This document shows positions 1 through 10,523 of a stretch of 64,000 nt of DNA, piece after piece. The position numbers were made by a program, and so were the translations under genes. Where the stretch lies: NCBI GenBank assembly GCA_936440205.1, contig OW387140.1, positions 25,727,659 to 25,791,658 on the forward strand, written 5' to 3'. The notes under the pieces were generated by a model, which was given only the letters and a program-made list of their open reading frames with translations, did no database searches and was not told the DNA's origin. The DNA comes from Lepidonotus clava (lineage: Eukaryota > Annelida > Polychaeta > Phyllodocida > Polynoidae). Positions within the stretch are counted from its first letter, which is position 1; each line of letters begins with the position of its first letter.

Positions 1-267
1 AACCTATCGGCATCAGAGAGGGCTCAATGTACAGTCAGGCCATGGTAAAGCTAAACATGCCTATTCAAGACCTCATTTCTTGGATTAGTGTAGGTTATGG
101 TTGAGCCATGCTCTCTGTGATCAGAAAACATCTGGTTTGAAAAGAACATTCTGGGAAGCAGAGAGAGCCTTATGGCTGGAACGGATCCTAGCTCAGGTTG
201 CACTCCACTATGTCTAATGACATAAGGGAAAACCGAAGGGATCAAGCGATCGAAGGGAAACATCAGT

Positions 268-3200
268 TTGGCAGACAACTCGTCTCAAGTAATACTAGAA
301 CAAATTAGATGTAAGTTTTCAATCCAGGGATCGGTGGTCTGCTATGATTTCAACATAGTGGACGATCTATGCCACCTAATAGTAATCGGAAGAAACTTAT
401 TAACAGTGCTTCGATCAGATTTATCTCTACCAGGCGCAAAGATAGAAGTGTTTTGTGGAAACCCTATAGTTAGCAAAGAAACAGTGAAAATCCCGCCGGG
501 AAATGAATGCATCATACCGGTAACCACTCGAGAGCCGCTGGGATTAGACTCACCGGTAGCTTACTGCGCACCGGCGGTAACCGCACCAGTCCTAGTGGAG
601 GGGTGCGTGAACACGGTGGGAAGCCAGTGGTGGATCAAAGTCATGAATCCGCTAGATGAAATGCAAGAAATCACTCCCCAGGAAGTATTAGCTTTTGCGG
701 AAGAATGCGCAGTGCCTGAGGTAAACCAAAATCAGATAGAGGAGTTCCTAGACTTGTGTTATCTAACTAAAACGGAGACCCCAATGTCCATCTGTAGGAT
801 TTCTGTAGAAGTAATGAAAGACGCAGTGCAAACGGAAAGCCAAACCTCTGAGGAGAAATCCCGAGGTAAAATGGATGAAAATGTAAGTAAAATAGATCTG
901 ACCGAGTCGTGCTTAAACGGAGAACAACAGGTAAGGTTTAGGAAAATGCTTAATAACAATAGAGATGCACTAGCGTTTTCAATGGAAGAGTTAGGTCACT
1001 GTGAAATAGCGCCGATGAGAATAATTGTGGATGAGTCGCAGGGAGTCATAAGTTCCAGACCATACCGATACTCTCCACAGAAAATGGATATCATCGATGA
1101 ACAGGTTAGGCAACTCATAGATATAGGTGTCATAGAGCCCAGCGAATCGGCTTGGCGAAGCCCGCTGGTGGTAGTGCAGAAGAAAGATGGCAAACCTAGG
1201 CTCTGTACAGACTTTCGCATGCTTAATCAAGTCACTTTTAAAGATAAATTCCCCATGCCCACGGCTCGCTCGCTTTTCCTATATATGGCTTACAAGAAAC
1301 CCACTATGTGGACAGCTTTAGATCTGTTGAGCGGCTATCATCAGTGCGGAATCGAAGAAGACAGTAGAAAATATACCGCTTTTGAAACCCCGATGGGTGT
1401 GTATCAGTATAAGCGTGTACCATTTGGCTTAGTTGGCGCACCTTGGCAGTTTACCAAGGTAATGGCCATAGCGCTAAAGGGACTGATTCCTAGAACATGC
1501 TTAGCATATTTAGACGACGTAATTGTCTACGACACTACATTTGAAGAACACCTGGCGAGCGTTGAGGTGGTTCTCCAAGCTTTGGCGAGAGCTAATCTCA
1601 AACTGAAACCGTCAAAGTGTGAGTGGTGCCGTAGTGAAATCAATTTCCTCGGCCACGTAGTAAACGCGGAAGGTGTGGCTACACAAAGGGTAACCACAGA
1701 AAAGATTACAGCCTTTAACCGTCCACATAATGTGAAAACTATTAAATCCTTTCTGGGACTGTGTAACTACTACCGATCGTTTGTCCCTAATTTCGCTGAT
1801 CTAGCAAAGCCTTTAAACCGGCTACTAAAGAAAGAAGTCTATTTTGAGTGGACAGAGGCCTGCGAGGAAGCGTTTCAACAGTTAAAGAAATTGCTGACCT
1901 CGCCACCCTTACTAATTCATCCAGATATAGGAGGGCATTTCTATCTACTAACTGACGCATCAGACGCCGCGTGCGGTGCAGCGGTTTGTCACAAACTAGA
2001 TGAAATCTACCGTCCGGTTGCTTTCTGGGGATGTACTCTCCGGGACGCCGAATTAAATTATTCGGTAACAGAAAAGGAGGCTCTGGCAGTAATTAAAGGC
2101 ATTAAGAACTATGAGGACATGTTGCAGGGAGCTAAAATCACAATAGTGACTGATCACAAACCGTTGATTCCCCTGCTACAGAGTGCCTACAAAGCCCCGT
2201 CAGCCCGGCTGAGACGGTGGGCTTTAGCGTTATCAGATTTTGATTTTGAAATCATATATGAGCCAGGAGCGACTCATTTTCTACCGGACTATTTGTCTAG
2301 AGTCTATCATGAGCATGTCCCAGGTGAGGAATATGAGCCCGCTGTGGGATGTGAGTTATTTGAGGCCGAAGTTCAGGATGAAGAGCTTTCTGTGGCTACG
2401 GTATTAAACGCGCAACTCCAAGATGCAGAGTGCGCGCAATTGATAGACTACCTGCAGGACGGAGACCTACCGACAGATCCCCTTGAAGCTAGGCGAATAA
2501 TGGACCAAGCTGATTTTGTAGGAATGGTAGCACCGGGGGTACTATGTAGGTTCAACGTCAAAAGGTATAACAAACACCAAGACCAACTGGTCAGACTAAA
2601 ACCTCGTATGATAGTTCCAGGAAAGTTAATTCCCAAAGTCCTGAGACTATTACATAATGACATCTTGGCTGGGGGACATGTAGGGATCAGTAACCTCACT
2701 ACCAAAATCTCTGATAAATTCTACTGGCGGAACATGAACGCCGACATAGTAGACTATGTGAAAGCTTGTGAGACCTGCTCTCTGAGGAGACGGGCTCCGC
2801 ATTTCAAGGCCCTAGCTAAGTCTTGGGAGAGACCAACCCGACCCTTTGAGGTAGTACAGTGTGATTTCATCGGGCCACTAAAGAAGGCTAGGGATGGGTC
2901 AAAATATATCATGACCTTCATAGACCTACTAACAGGTTGGCCGGAGGCTTTCACCACGAAAGACTCTACTGCGCAAACCGCGGCCAACTGTTTCCTAACC
3001 GGGATAGTGTGTCGGTATGGACGGGTAAACCGTCTGCACACAGACCGGGGGGCGGCCTTCCTCTCAGGGCTATTCAGGGAAATCACCACCCGACTAGCGT
3101 GCAAACAAACGTTCACTACCGGGCGAATGCCGACTGGCAACGCTCGAGTAGAAAGACTACATAAAACCATTGAAAACCTGATTGCTTATTATATCCCTGA

Positions 3201-4317
3201 CGACCACTGTAACTGGATCGATCTACTTCCCATTGCATTATGGACAGTTAGATCCACAATCAGTGTACGGTCGGGATACAGCCCGCACACCCTGCTGTTT
3301 GGCAGAGATCCAATCAGTATGGGAATGCCTGAGCAAGGAACAATTCCTGAAACGCTGAACGACTGCGAGTTTTTCATGCAAACCAAGGATAATATTGCTA
3401 TGTTTAGGAATATGGCTGAAAGGGTAGTTCAAAACTACGAAAAAGATCTGAGGCTGCGAATTGATGAGCGGGCGCGGCCCACTCAAATGTACGAAGGTGA
3501 TATGGTATACATGTACGACCCTCTAGCTAGTGAAAATAAAGCGTCTAAGTTCTCAAACAGGTATACTGGGCCATTCAGGGTAATTGAAACAAAAGGAGAC
3601 CACCTTGTTAGACTAGTGTCTTTAAAAACTGGAAAACAGGTCCCACATCTAGTGAACATTTCAAAACTCAAACCTGCACATGGGCCTTGGTCTCCCGCCG
3701 TCCCTCATAACATTCCCAAACTGGTGAGAGAAGCGAAAATCACTAACTCAAAAGGGGCAGATCCTGACCGAAACCCTGAATTGCATCACACTCCGACGGG
3801 TGAAATCGCTGAGGAAGATGGCGAAATAAGGGGTGCTGAGACTGAAAACTCAACGGGAACGACCGGTCCCCGTGAGCATGATGCAGTTCCTATGACCAGG
3901 AAGGTACCTACACAAAAACCTGGTCCAAGTCCCACTGATTTAGCAGAAACGGATGGGCAAATCACTGATGGTCAGGGCACCAGTGCGGACACCGCGCTGT
4001 CAACAAACTTATCCTTTGTTCCTAATAAAGCCACCTGTGAACGGAGAACAGCTGGCGCTAATGGACAGAGGAAACGCAAACGAGCTAAACGAAGGGGCAA
4101 AAGCCAGCCGTTGGAGGGGAGATCCCCTCCAGGCAACAACAAGCCCATAAAACTACCCTGCGGTGATGTGCCGATCTTGGATACGTCGGAACAGAGCCCA
4201 GGAAAAACAGTAAAGGACCATGTCCCGACGAAAGGTGGCTATAACCTACGTCGGAACCGCCGCCCTAACTACGTCGCTCTGTCCAACGGCGGAGAGAGCG
4301 ACGACATGGATGATTAA
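268..4317 (+). CDS. pol: Pol polyprotein (protease end, RT, RNase H, integrase)
   Basis: This frame would supply the enzymes of reverse transcription and integration. It begins with the back half of a retropepsin-like fold, ending in the hydrophobic IVIGRNLL block (the usual ILG-D-L position). The reverse transcriptase runs over about residues 255-480, with YLDD at 414-417. RNase H follows with TDAS at 562-565 and a TDHKPL block near 630. Integrase has an HHCC zinc-binding region at about 795-835, then D866, D926 and E962 with exactly 35 residues between the last two (DD35E). A GPF-type C-terminal module (RYTGPFRVIE) comes next, and then a polar tail rich in Lys, Arg and Pro. No chromodomain is seen. 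The start is only the leftmost edge of the open stretch: in this family Pol is normally made by frameshift or read-through from Gag. The element family is certain; the exact N-terminus is not. Confidence 0.93.
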   Translation: MADNSSQVILEQIRCKFSIQGSVVCYDFNIVDDLCHLIVIGRNLLTVLRSDLSLPGAKIEVFCGNPIVSKETVKIPPGNECIIPVTTREPLGLDSPVAYCAPAVTAPVLVEGCVNTVGSQWWIKVMNPLDEMQEITPQEVLAFAEECAVPEVNQNQIEEFLDLCYLTKTETPMSICRISVEVMKDAVQTESQTSEEKSRGKMDENVSKIDLTESCLNGEQQVRFRKMLNNNRDALAFSMEELGHCEIAPMRIIVDESQGVISSRPYRYSPQKMDIIDEQVRQLIDIGVIEPSESAWRSPLVVVQKKDGKPRLCTDFRMLNQVTFKDKFPMPTARSLFLYMAYKKPTMWTALDLLSGYHQCGIEEDSRKYTAFETPMGVYQYKRVPFGLVGAPWQFTKVMAIALKGLIPRTCLAYLDDVIVYDTTFEEHLASVEVVLQALARANLKLKPSKCEWCRSEINFLGHVVNAEGVATQRVTTEKITAFNRPHNVKTIKSFLGLCNYYRSFVPNFADLAKPLNRLLKKEVYFEWTEACEEAFQQLKKLLTSPPLLIHPDIGGHFYLLTDASDAACGAAVCHKLDEIYRPVAFWGCTLRDAELNYSVTEKEALAVIKGIKNYEDMLQGAKITIVTDHKPLIPLLQSAYKAPSARLRRWALALSDFDFEIIYEPGATHFLPDYLSRVYHEHVPGEEYEPAVGCELFEAEVQDEELSVATVLNAQLQDAECAQLIDYLQDGDLPTDPLEARRIMDQADFVGMVAPGVLCRFNVKRYNKHQDQLVRLKPRMIVPGKLIPKVLRLLHNDILAGGHVGISNLTTKISDKFYWRNMNADIVDYVKACETCSLRRRAPHFKALAKSWERPTRPFEVVQCDFIGPLKKARDGSKYIMTFIDLLTGWPEAFTTKDSTAQTAANCFLTGIVCRYGRVNRLHTDRGAAFLSGLFREITTRLACKQTFTTGRMPTGNARVERLHKTIENLIAYYIPDDHCNWIDLLPIALWTVRSTISVRSGYSPHTLLFGRDPISMGMPEQGTIPETLNDCEFFMQTKDNIAMFRNMAERVVQNYEKDLRLRIDERARPTQMYEGDMVYMYDPLASENKASKFSNRYTGPFRVIETKGDHLVRLVSLKTGKQVPHLVNISKLKPAHGPWSPAVPHNIPKLVREAKITNSKGADPDRNPELHHTPTGEIAEEDGEIRGAETENSTGTTGPREHDAVPMTRKVPTQKPGPSPTDLAETDGQITDGQGTSADTALSTNLSFVPNKATCERRTAGANGQRKRKRAKRRGKSQPLEGRSPPGNNKPIKLPCGDVPILDTSEQSPGKTVKDHVPTKGGYNLRRNRRPNYVALSNGGESDDMDD

Positions 4318-4338
4318 TGCAGGAAATTTAGCCGCCCT

Positions 4339-4689
4339 GTGAAAATAAAGGTTCGGCGGAGCGGCACCGTTAGCATCAGCGCTAATGGAACAGGTGGTCT
4401 GCCTCACGGCCACCTTGCCGCACCCAGGGGCGTGGCAGAAAGGGAGGGTGCGCACGCCAAGAGAGATGCCAGTGGTTGGGCGTCATCTCTTGGGACCGGA
4501 TGCAAGCGTTCCCCCCCACCTGAAACAAGATACAGCTCCAAATATGGAGACGGCATGGACAAGCGGATCGGTTATAATTTCGTGGGATCCGCGCCGATCC
4601 ACCAGACGGTCCGCAACTCTGCTCCTAGACGGTCACCTCTGCTGCAGGTGATTGTGCGCGCAACCCAGCCCGGGACGAAACGGAGATAG
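4339..4689 (+). CDS. Small basic frame after pol (doubtful)
   Basis: A 116-codon open frame starts 22 bases after the pol stop. The product would be rich in Arg, Lys, Gly and Ser, with no recognisable domain, signal peptide or membrane segment. A second frame of 88 codons overlaps it, and GC-rich sequence lengthens chance frames, so neither can be called a gene with confidence. Its place between pol and the clear accessory frame would suit a small regulatory or nucleic-acid-binding protein, but that is only inference from charge and position. Confidence 0.2.
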   Translation: MKIKVRRSGTVSISANGTGGLPHGHLAAPRGVAEREGAHAKRDASGWASSLGTGCKRSPPPETRYSSKYGDGMDKRIGYNFVGSAPIHQTVRNSAPRRSPLLQVIVRATQPGTKRR

Positions 4690-4977
4690 ATATTGATTCT
4701 ATCTCTGAACAGAAGTTGGAGATAGAAATTGTTCAACCTCCGACTTCTCCTGGAAGGAGCAGAAAGAGAACTTAGCTGGGACACTGATCCACCGACTCAT
4801 GGGGAACTGTCTAGCCCTCCGGCCACATAGCAATCCAAAGGGAACCACTACTTTCCCTGCGGACACGGAGGGAAGGATTATCGTCCCCCTGAGAAGGAAA
4901 CGGATTAGCCGGCCCACCCTGAGGGCGCTGCCTACCAAGGGAAGGTTCGTTGGGCCATTCTTTTAGGATTTTACCAA

Positions 4978-5949
4978 ATGAAAGAAAAGGCAGTCGAGAA
5001 GGAGAGTGCTAAGAAACAACCGGCTCAGACCCTTAGGCGGTGGAGTTGGCCGGGCCGGGGCGGTGTCCGTCCGGACTCGACCGACGCCGGGATTGCCTGG
5101 AAGAAGCCAAGGACACCAGCCCGGCGGCCCGCCAGAACGACCACAGGCGGAGCCAAGAGGTCCGCTAAATCGGCTCCAGCCAAAAAGAAGACAGCAGATA
5201 AAGACTTCTACAATTTATCTGAGGTGAGTGACTCGGAGCCCGAGCCAAGGCTAACGGCGTTGGCCAAGCCGGTTCAGAAGGAGGAAGCGGTCAACCAACC
5301 AGTGCAGATACAGGCCGGCTGGTTCTGGGACCTTACGCAACCACTGTTCCAACTATTCGAGACTGTTGACGAAATTAAGAGAACAGTAGGACTGGATGTG
5401 CCAAAATCAAACAAACAGTTAGCTGAGATTAAAACTCAGATAGCTCCTTTCATTCAAAGGACCACACAAAACTCTAAATGCGTCAAGGAAAGTACCAGCC
5501 TACAAACAACACGAGGCGGCCGACCTCTGCCCACTCTGGAAAGGCGATCGGGAGGGGAACAGCTAACCGTCGCCGCTCCAGGACTAAAAGTGGAGGTAGC
5601 ACCCGTTCAACACGCGCCAACCCCACCGGTGGGGAACGGGCCAGCGGGAGCTCCCCTCCTCCACCACTTACAGCCTGCGGACCCCGCTTGTTTAGACTTG
5701 AGCAGCTTGACAACGAGCTGCAACGCCAATCCCTCACCACTGCTATGGAACCAGCAGCAGTGGACGCCAACCAGCCAGCCGGGGGGCCCACTGTGGCCGA
5801 GTCCACTCCCAGCGACAAACCAACCACAGGTACCGAACCCATACCCCTCGAGCCAACCGTCGTACGACCCAACGGGGGCCGTTTCGGACTGGAACCTACT
5901 AGGCCAAGACCCCTCAGAGCAATGCGCCCCTCGTCCTGCGAACGTATGA
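4978..5949 (+). CDS. Accessory frame A: Lys/Arg-rich head, Pro-rich tail
   Basis: A 323-codon frame lies between pol and env. The first 90 residues are strongly basic (runs of Lys, Arg and Ala, histone-tail-like), then comes an acidic patch (SEVSDSEPEP, about residues 81-90). The middle segment (about 110-165) is likely helical, with aromatic residues around the GWFWDLTQP block. The last 130 residues are rich in Pro, Gln and Ser. No catalytic domain is recognised. The 5' half uses this frame alone; the 3' half overlaps a second frame by about 470 bases. Gag-like or matrix-like features are not evident, and a nuclear or RNA-binding accessory role is a guess from charge. A donor-like GAG|GTGAGT at 5221-5229 lies inside it and could serve the spliced envelope message known in errantiviruses. 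Confidence 0.5.
   Translation: MKEKAVEKESAKKQPAQTLRRWSWPGRGGVRPDSTDAGIAWKKPRTPARRPARTTTGGAKRSAKSAPAKKKTADKDFYNLSEVSDSEPEPRLTALAKPVQKEEAVNQPVQIQAGWFWDLTQPLFQLFETVDEIKRTVGLDVPKSNKQLAEIKTQIAPFIQRTTQNSKCVKESTSLQTTRGGRPLPTLERRSGGEQLTVAAPGLKVEVAPVQHAPTPPVGNGPAGAPLLHHLQPADPACLDLSSLTTSCNANPSPLLWNQQQWTPTSQPGGPLWPSPLPATNQPQVPNPYPSSQPSYDPTGAVSDWNLLGQDPSEQCAPRPANV
5221..5229 (+). promoter_or_regulatory. Possible splice donor for the env message
   Basis: GAG|GTGAGT matches the donor consensus well and lies about 970 bases before the env ATG, inside accessory frame A. Errantiviruses make Env from a spliced RNA, but their donor is usually near the 5' leader, so this one could instead serve an accessory message. 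No RNA evidence is available. Confidence 0.3.
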
Positions 5950-6047
5950 GAGGCTTGAGGATCACGGTCACCAGGGACGAGAGCGGGATCATCAGGCGAG
6001 TGGTAAATGACAACGGGCAAAACCTCTACGAGCATGTCCCAAACTAA
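5478..6047 (+). CDS. Accessory frame B, overlapping frame A
   Basis: A 189-codon frame in another register overlaps the 3' half of frame A and ends 148 bases before env. The N-terminal third is Arg, Ser and Thr rich; the middle is Pro, Thr and Glu rich; the C-terminal 40 residues (RGLRITVTRDESGIIRRVVN) look more structured, with alternating hydrophobic positions. The non-overlapping last 98 bases remain open, which is mild support that it is translated. No domain is recognised. GC-rich composition can create long chance frames in both registers, so a codon-substitution test on related copies is needed to decide which register, or both, is real. Confidence 0.4.
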   Translation: MRQGKYQPTNNTRRPTSAHSGKAIGRGTANRRRSRTKSGGSTRSTRANPTGGERASGSSPPPPLTACGPRLFRLEQLDNELQRQSLTTAMEPAAVDANQPAGGPTVAESTPSDKPTTGTEPIPLEPTVVRPNGGRFGLEPTRPRPLRAMRPSSCERMRGLRITVTRDESGIIRRVVNDNGQNLYEHVPN

Positions 6048-6195
6048 ACAGACCAGGAAGCCCGAGAGGAGAGCATTTTTCGGCGCATGGATGATAGTAG
6101 TGCGCAGAAAAATAAGGTAACTTTGCTATGAACATGTTTTAGATAAACTGCAAAATTAACTTTCTCAAACTATCACTAAGGCCAAAACAAAGACA

Positions 6196-8955
6196 ATGAA
6201 GTGGCTAGTGCTGTTCGTATTAGCTATAATAGGGGGCATTAGGGGAGTGCATAACGACTCCAGCCCACCTGAAGGGCTAGCCCCTAACGCTGAAGTGATA
6301 GCTTTAGAACAATATGGAGTAGTGTTAAAACCAGGAAAGTTAATGTCCACCGCGGATATAACACACGTCCGACAAGGCTTCCTAATCACTATCCCAAGGA
6401 GGCGCTCCTTCAACAAGGCTACCTTTGGCCAGGTCTGTCACCGATATCTACAAGGAGGAGACGCCCTTGATCGGGCCTGCTACCATATCAGGTCGCTGGT
6501 CAGTTGGATGGATCAGACGTCACAGGCGCTTAAGGGTCGGTACCGAGAAGTTCTTAATGAAACCTTAAGTTCCCTAATAAAGAACACTCAACAAGACCTT
6601 CAAAATCAAGAGTCGGAATTAAATCCAGGAGGAAGGGTTAAGAGAATGAAGAAGTTGCCCACAATGCTAGACGATCCAGGGTGGCCGACCTTTCCTCTTC
6701 CAACCTCTTGGAATCAAGGGCTGGCGGCTGATGTCAAATATAACAGAGAATTGATTAGAGTATTGCAGGAGTCTTCGAACCAAATGATCGAAGACTTGGC
6801 TCTGATGAATGAAAAACATGACGAGGCTGTCGAAAAGGTTAACCATGTCGTGATAGGCCTACTGGACAATCTAAGATCACTAAATAAGGCACACAACACG
6901 ACTCGCCGAAGGTTGAAACTCGTGCAACATAAGGTGGATTGGATGGAACTGTACCTGAATATGATACCGGTCGCTCTAGAAGACAAGTTAGGAGAGATGG
7001 TGTATCTTCAACTAATGGTAGAGCAAACTCGCGTGTTCAGGAAAGGTGTACAGCGCCTGACGCGGGGCCAGCTGACTATGGACTTGGTACCCCGCCAATA
7101 TATGGTCGGAGCGGTCCAGGAAGTGAACAGATATCTGAAGGGGATCCACCCCAGGTTCCATGTCGCGTTCACAGATCCTTCCTTCTATTACGAGAACAGT
7201 CAACCTTCGTTCAAATTCAATGAAACCACTCAGGAATTTATAGTGTATGTAAGGGTGCCTGTGGTGGCTGATGAACATTTGTTCCGGGTCTACGAAGTAC
7301 TAACTTTTCCTGTGCCAGTGACGGTTAGGGGGCGACGTAAGAAGGACGCTCTCCAAATTGTTAATCTACCCAAAAGTGTCGCCATGTCCATGTCCCGCCA
7401 GTATTACGTACCATTGGCTAGCGGCAGTTGGTCAGGTTGTTATGGACAGACCATCACGCTCTGTAAGGACCTACCTTATATGAAAAAGATTACAGACAAC
7501 ACCTGCACTGCTGCGCTACTGAGGCGCGACGACCTAGCGATCCAAGAAAAATGTGAGCTGGACTATCTACTGGAAGCAGACTTCGGAGAGATGGCAGTGT
7601 ATCTAGACGACGGAGATATGCTAGTGGTCAGCGCCGACACCCGAGGCCAAATGATTTGCAGAAACCAGCCTGCGGTCGGAGTGAACATAGAAAATTATGC
7701 AAGGGTTCAGGTGGAATGCGACTGTGCATTCCAAACACAAGGAGCATGGATACCGTATAGCTTGCGAAATTGTGACAGGCACACCAGGATCACCACGGTT
7801 GTGTACCCACATAATGACCTGTTGGAAGCAGCAAGTCGTGTGAAGGGGTGGGACATGAATTTCACGACGTCCAAAAACGAACCCACTATGTTAGAGTCAG
7901 ACCCTATCCCTGAAACAATTAGGAAAGACCTGCTGGAAATCGAGGAAAGCCTGAAGGCCAAAATACCTGTAACCTCCCTGGCCAAACGAATACAAAAACA
8001 CCGTAAAGACTTGGCCAAGGGTATCAAGAAAGCGACTGACCGTTATGAGGTAGAGAAACACGCCCCGTGGTTCTCTATAGGCAACTTCGGAGGCGGTTTT
8101 GGTCTCCTCACCATCTTTTGCATAGTGGTAGCTGTGACAATTATTGGATGTGTTCTCTGGAAGTGCTGGCGGAACCACCAAGGCAAGGCTGCCCTGGCCG
8201 GACTAACCATGACTTTACCTCGGGCCATGGCCTTGGAAGCGGCGGACCCGGAGGAGCTGCTGCGCAGTGAAAAGGAACTAACTGGATGCCCGGACACGAC
8301 CGCCAACCCCACTGCGGTGGCAGTACTTGCTATATTACTGGCAGTACTAGTCATCGCCATAGTGGTCCTCGTGTGGCGAAAGTGGAGAAATATTAGAAGA
8401 AAGACTGTGGATGGATTGTACGTACAGTTTGCCAATCCACATATGATAGAAACAATCTTCCTAGGCGAACTGGCTATGCCTTCAGACCACACTTATACGG
8501 AAGGCTATGTGCTCATTAGGGATCTACTGGTGACCCAGCTGTGTCTGAAGTATACTCTGACGGTAACCTGGGGGGCGCAGCTGATGGGAGCAGCGACCAG
8601 ACCTGGACAGCACCCATCTAAGGTGCCACTACCCGACACCCTGAGGGTATCTAAAAAACTAGCCCGTCTGATGATGAGTAACTTAAAATACAATACCAGG
8701 GCCAGACTACTGAGATATTCCTCGGGGCTAGCCACTCCTGTACCCATGGGAGTACCTCGCCTCATCGACGCAGGGTGGTCCGATGTCGGAGCGGACTGGC
8801 CTCAACCGGTGTTGGGACAAGGAACAATGCCTAACGCTCCTCCAAGATCGACCACGCCCACCTCAACAGCGACCGGAACAGGATCTGCACGAAAGACAAT
8901 AAGGCCAGGGACATCCGAAATAAATCCAGGAACGGTTTATGAAGTTATCATATGA
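6196..8955 (+). CDS. env: Envelope glycoprotein, baculovirus F-like class I fusion type
   Basis: This is a 919-residue protein whose family mediates membrane fusion. A signal peptide is visible at residues 1-17 (MKWLVLFVLAIIGGIRG). A furin-type RVKR site at 147-150 divides a short N-terminal part from a long C-terminal part. Heptad-like helices occupy about 170-270. The FRVYEVLTFPVPV block followed by spaced cysteines (SGCYG, TLCKDL, NTCTAALL, KCELDYL) matches the core pattern of gypsy Env and baculovirus F. The first membrane anchor is at about 636-655. Unusually, a second hydrophobic span lies at about 706-727, followed by a tail of about 190 residues ending in Ser, Thr and Pro-rich sequence. 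The ATG is placed just before a good signal peptide, which fixes the start. Errantivirus env is normally read from a spliced message. The frame looks whole. Confidence 0.88.
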   Translation: MKWLVLFVLAIIGGIRGVHNDSSPPEGLAPNAEVIALEQYGVVLKPGKLMSTADITHVRQGFLITIPRRRSFNKATFGQVCHRYLQGGDALDRACYHIRSLVSWMDQTSQALKGRYREVLNETLSSLIKNTQQDLQNQESELNPGGRVKRMKKLPTMLDDPGWPTFPLPTSWNQGLAADVKYNRELIRVLQESSNQMIEDLALMNEKHDEAVEKVNHVVIGLLDNLRSLNKAHNTTRRRLKLVQHKVDWMELYLNMIPVALEDKLGEMVYLQLMVEQTRVFRKGVQRLTRGQLTMDLVPRQYMVGAVQEVNRYLKGIHPRFHVAFTDPSFYYENSQPSFKFNETTQEFIVYVRVPVVADEHLFRVYEVLTFPVPVTVRGRRKKDALQIVNLPKSVAMSMSRQYYVPLASGSWSGCYGQTITLCKDLPYMKKITDNTCTAALLRRDDLAIQEKCELDYLLEADFGEMAVYLDDGDMLVVSADTRGQMICRNQPAVGVNIENYARVQVECDCAFQTQGAWIPYSLRNCDRHTRITTVVYPHNDLLEAASRVKGWDMNFTTSKNEPTMLESDPIPETIRKDLLEIEESLKAKIPVTSLAKRIQKHRKDLAKGIKKATDRYEVEKHAPWFSIGNFGGGFGLLTIFCIVVAVTIIGCVLWKCWRNHQGKAALAGLTMTLPRAMALEAADPEELLRSEKELTGCPDTTANPTAVAVLAILLAVLVIAIVVLVWRKWRNIRRKTVDGLYVQFANPHMIETIFLGELAMPSDHTYTEGYVLIRDLLVTQLCLKYTLTVTWGAQLMGAATRPGQHPSKVPLPDTLRVSKKLARLMMSNLKYNTRARLLRYSSGLATPVPMGVPRLIDAGWSDVGADWPQPVLGQGTMPNAPPRSTTPTSTATGTGSARKTIRPGTSEINPGTVYEVII

Positions 8956-10523
8956 CAATGTAACGAGTGGTAAAACCTGACCTAGTACTGTACAGGTAAA
9001 ATTGGTGAATTAATAACACAGAGGTACGAATACTAAAACTAAAATGTTACAGGAAGTTCGCTGGGCGATACCTGTTTGGGTAGGTAGGGTTCTGTTGACT
9101 AGCCTGAGCAATAAGGATTCACCAGTCAGGAAAAACTTAGTTCGGGTAGGCTGGTCCAACCGTCTCTCTATGGACCCATGGGTTATCTAAATTTCTCTCA
9201 AGTCGAGTGTCCCATGCCCGGTAGCCTAGCTCAACACTCTAATTGTTATTGATTTGGCAACTCTTTTAAAGTAGGGAACCATTTGGAACCGATCCTAGTG
9301 TCGCAAAATTTTAGCATTTTAAAAGAAAAACTCAAAATTCTGTATAAAACCTAAGAGCGCTCAACGGGACCAATGCTCCCAACGAGCGAAGTGAACTTCC
9401 CCAAGCAAGTACCATCTACACCTGACCCCTGTGCTGTTGTTACCGCTAGGATCGGGCTGCAGTACAGGAGCCACTTGGGGAACGCCACTGTCTATTCTTT
9501 AGCATGCTTACATATATACTCTTCTCAAAGATGAGGGGGTTGCACAAGCAGCAGGAGCCTGCCCACAGGCCTGGTGTCAGTGGTGCCTGACAGGAGGCAG
9601 GACGTTGGGGTTACGCGTCACTGACGCTGCGAAGGGCACTGGGGTGGACGCCCGACCATGGCAGTCACTATGCCCCGGGTGGATTGGCTCCTGACGAGCG
9701 GTCCCTTCATCACAAAAAAAATCGACAAGTGAGAAAGAAATTTACCTAAAAACTAATATATAAAGCAAACCAATATTTGTGTAACTAAGAGCTCTTCCTC
9801 AGGGAATTTTGGGCAAAATATAATAAGAACGCAGTATAATTAGTAACATTCTCGGGGGGGACGCTCCGTGACAGCACACGAGAGTACCTTATACGTGGCT
9901 CGTTTGCTCCTGGCATAGACACGCTGCAGCGGCAAGGATATGTGCAAATCCTGACAAGGCGTGCTATATTTGGGAGCTATAACGGAGGTCACAAGGAAAT
10001 GAAGTTAAGGGACAACGGCGAATTGGTGACATTCACAGAGTGCTCGGCTCTCTCTCACTATATTGCGACTCCCTCAGACGGGATAAGCCATCCCTGGGGG
10101 GGGAGAAGCTGTAGCGAAAACTCACAAGGCGGTGGAGCGAGGTGCTGTCCTTATTAATAGCCCCGTCGTCTTGGTTATGTGTAAATGGCCACTGGATCAC
10201 CGTATGTCTTAGGTCAAAGGATCCTGACTTTAACATAAAAGTCAGGATCCAACGACAACTAGTACATAAACGACTGCCCATAATTCAAGACTAAATTATT
10301 TAGACCACTTTTAGACCAGTTTTAATCGGGACAGAGACAAAACGGCAAGAAGTCAAGTTTCGACCCGGGTAAAAAATTAGAAATAATTAAAATTAATAAA
10401 GGAAATGAGCGGCTTCAGAACTGACCGCCGTCGAGAAAAGAAAATAAAATAAATGAATGAAAATTAGTCTTGACCGCCGTCGTGGCGCTAAAAGTATCCA
10501 GGTCTCCGCTCAACAGTTGAGCT

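Noticed and set aside
991-3486. Several minus-strand open frames of 60-140 codons inside pol
   Set aside because: They are mirror frames of a well-supported coding region, with no domain or start signal of their own.
5483-6035. Two minus-strand frames of 142-176 codons opposite the accessory frames
   Set aside because: GC-rich, Pro- and Arg-rich sequence opens all registers; they look like shadows and have no recognisable features.
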